Source of the DNA: an uncultured Ruminococcus sp.
Lineage (GTDB): Bacteria; Bacillota; Clostridia; Oscillospirales; Ruminococcaceae
Length of the DNA: 64,000 nt
Direction of reading: 5' to 3'
Assembly: GCA_947627445.1 (NCBI GenBank)
Contig: CANQWA010000001.1
Coordinates: 62,001 to 126,000, forward strand
In this document: positions 62,724 to 64,000 of the stretch, in pieces
How the letters are laid out: the number at the start of each line of letters is the position of its first letter
Position numbering within the stretch: position 1 is the first letter of the stretch
The notes under the pieces: generated by a model
The model's input: the letters and a program-made list of their open reading frames with translations, nothing else
Database searches by the model: none
Told to the model about the DNA's origin: nothing
Position numbers and translations under genes: made by a program

Positions 62724-63257
62724 TTATCCCTTACAAAATTTATCAATATAGTTTTCAATGTCTGCTGCGATGATATCCTTTGCTGCATAGACATCTTCCA
62801 CTTCATTCACGACAGTGGTCTTGTGCTCCAGTTCTTTGTAAACCTGGAAAAAATGTACGATCTCCTCAAAAATATGACGGGGCAGATCATCAATATTGTG
62901 ATAATTATTATACGTAGGATCATTACACGGAACTGCAACGATCTTATCATCCCGCTGACCGTTGTCCACCATGTGGATGACACCGATGGGATGGCATCGA
63001 ACCAGCGTCATGGGATTGACTTCCTGAGAGCAAAGTATCAGTACATCCAGCGGGTCACCATCGTCAGCATATGTCCGGGGAATAAAGCCGTAATTTGCCG
63101 GGTAATGCGTGGAGGTATACAGGATACGATCCATCTCAAGTACACCGGTCTCCTTATTCAGTTCATATTTCACCTTACTGCCCTTGGGTATCTCAATCAC
63201 AGCCACAAAATCGTCCACTGTAATGCGCTTTGGATTGATGTCATGCCAGATATTCAT
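62724..63257 (-). CDS. ppa: Inorganic pyrophosphatase (family I)
   Basis: Soluble Mg-dependent pyrophosphatase, 177 aa. Active-site segments are FVAVIEIPKGSKVKYE, YPANYGFIPRT and the signature DDGDPLDVLIL. I chose ATG 63257 (MNIWHDINP), preceded by AAAGAGAG; ATG 63278 lacks a ribosome-binding site. Its placement before prs joins pyrophosphate removal with PRPP synthesis. Confidence 0.95.
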   Translation of the reverse strand: MNIWHDINPKRITVDDFVAVIEIPKGSKVKYELNKETGVLEMDRILYTSTHYPANYGFIPRTYADDGDPLDVLILCSQEVNPMTLVRCHPIGVIHMVDNGQRDDKIVAVPCNDPTYNNYHNIDDLPRHIFEEIVHFFQVYKELEHKTTVVNEVEDVYAAKDIIAADIENYIDKFCKG

Positions 63258-63369
63258 CGCATTCAACTCTCTTTCCATGATAAATAACGGGTAAAGATTG
63301 CACAAGAATTTTGCACAAAGGCGTCAGACAGTCTTTACACAAAGATGCCCACCATACCCTCTTCTATTT

Positions 63370-63397
63370 AGTATACCATTTTTTTGGAGTTTGTCAA
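63370..63397 (-). promoter_or_regulatory. Promoter of ppa(-prs)
   Basis: Minus strand TTGACA (63397-63392), 16 nt, TATACT (63375-63370); leader of about 105 nt. Confidence 0.75.
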
Positions 63398-63500
63398 TAC
63401 AAGCCGAAGGATTTTTTCATTCCAAAACGGATTTTCGCTGTTTTGACTGAAAGCTTCAAAAAAAGCTTGTTTCTATTTTGCAAAAAAATAGATATGAGGG

Positions 63501-63529
63501 TTGAAAAAGCAAAAAATAGGTGATATAAT
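63501..63529 (+). promoter_or_regulatory. Promoter of the MoxR gene
   Basis: TTGAAA (63501-63506), 17 nt, TATAAT (63524-63529). A GTATGA...TCATAC hairpin follows in the leader (63558-63577). Confidence 0.75.
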
Positions 63530-63624
63530 GATATTGTGGATTCTTTTCAGAAAGAATGTATGAACTTGTTCTCATACGAAACCCCGGCATCATTCTGATC
63601 CAAACCGATTCTCAGGAGGTCAAC

Positions 63625-64000
63625 ATGCCAAACCATACTTCAAATACGATCCCGTCAGCCATTCTCCGGGAAGTCCGGAAAGCGGTCGTGGGAAAAGACA
63701 TGATCCTCACCAAGGTTCTGATTGCCTTTCTGGCAGGAGGCCATGTTCTGATGGAGGATATGCCCGGTGTGGGAAAAACTACTCTGGCAATGGCTTTTTC
63801 CCGTGTACTGGGACTTTCCTGCCGCCGGGTACAGTTCACACCTGATGTACTTTCCTCTGATCTAACAGGCTTTTCCATATACCGAAAGGATACCGAGCAA
63901 TTTGAATTCCAGCCCGGTGCACTGTTCTGCAATCTGCTGCTGGCGGATGAGATCAACCGAACCTCCAGCAAAACCCAGGCAGCACTGCTGGAGGCGATGG
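63625..64000 (+). CDS. MoxR-family AAA+ ATPase (5' part only)
   Basis: N-terminal 125 codons of a MoxR ATPase; such proteins assist maturation of partner complexes, often next to DUF58 and transglutaminase genes. Visible motifs are VVGKDMILTKVLIAFLAGGH, Walker A in EDMPGVGKTT, QFTPDVLSSDLTG and Walker B in LLLADEINR, then KTQAALLEAM. ATG 63625 has AGGAGG upstream. The gene is cut by the right edge. Confidence 0.94.
   Translation, partial: MPNHTSNTIPSAILREVRKAVVGKDMILTKVLIAFLAGGHVLMEDMPGVGKTTLAMAFSRVLGLSCRRVQFTPDVLSSDLTGFSIYRKDTEQFEFQPGALFCNLLLADEINRTSSKTQAALLEAM

Noticed and set aside
1..64000. tRNA, rRNA, CRISPR arrays, prophage or transposase genes
   Set aside because: Read for on both strands; no cloverleaf-like CCA-proximal patterns, regularly spaced repeats or recognisable integrase/transposase motifs were found.

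Overview
The window is chromosomal DNA of an obligately anaerobic, low-to-mid G+C Firmicute. The best fit is a cellulolytic Ruminococcus-like member of the Oscillospiraceae. The grounds are secreted GH5 and GH9 cellulases, [FeFe]-hydrogenase maturases HydG and HydF, an Hdr/Flx/fumarate reductase gene set, a type III glutamine synthetase, HprK, WhiA, RapZ and DnaE-type replication genes. Promoters are nearly all sigma-A type (TTGACA, 16-17 nt, TATAAT). No rRNA, tRNA, CRISPR array, phage gene, transposase or complete mobile element was seen.

Layout. 1-4299: divergent GH5 (3' end cut by the window edge) and membrane-anchored GH9 cellulase genes. 4395-4697: DUF2325 gene behind a promoter carrying a DtxR/IdeR-like iron box. 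5294-9433: sodium/solute symporter, then an MBOAT plus SGNH pair for O-acetylation of a surface polymer. 9626-12272: hydG-hydF. 12398-15010: P-type Ca2+-ATPase. 15275-25426: a ten-gene operon on the minus strand in the order fumC-hdrB-hdrC-hdrA-mvhD/flxD-two flxB/C-type genes-flxA-frdB-frdA. 25798-29219: cardiolipin synthase, then an ACT regulator with homoserine dehydrogenase. 29710-31806: glnN. 31920-38688: XRE regulator, rpsO-pnp, two membrane proteins, proC, pfkA. 38922-48268: rpe, DUF4015-like gene, hprK, murB, rapZ, whiA, dnaE. 48484-49690: two small orphan transcription units flanking a UPF0145 gene. 49708-61192: a ten-gene operon from alaS to a PHP phosphoesterase, containing comEC, holA and a second MBOAT/AlgX-like pair. 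61465-63257: ppa and prs. 63625-end: start of a MoxR ATPase gene.

How it fits together. The cellulases release sugars, which glycolysis (pfkA) converts to NADH and phosphoenolpyruvate. Fumarase and a soluble fumarate reductase dispose of electrons as succinate. The fumarate reductase is encoded with a complete NADH-linked flavin-bifurcating module (HdrABC plus FlxABCD-type proteins). I infer that exergonic NADH-to-fumarate electron flow drives ferredoxin reduction, and that a [FeFe]-hydrogenase matured by HydG/HydF (structural gene and HydE not in the window) could re-oxidise that ferredoxin as H2. This is the strongest candidate for a little-described system here.

Other points of interest are: a 172-173 bp multi-hairpin intergenic element present twice with compensatory base changes; an unrelated nested-palindrome element at 44229-44395; a candidate small RNA at about 48519-48650; structured leaders of alaS and pfkA; and a second MBOAT/AlgX pair in which catalytic signature residues are lost in both partners.
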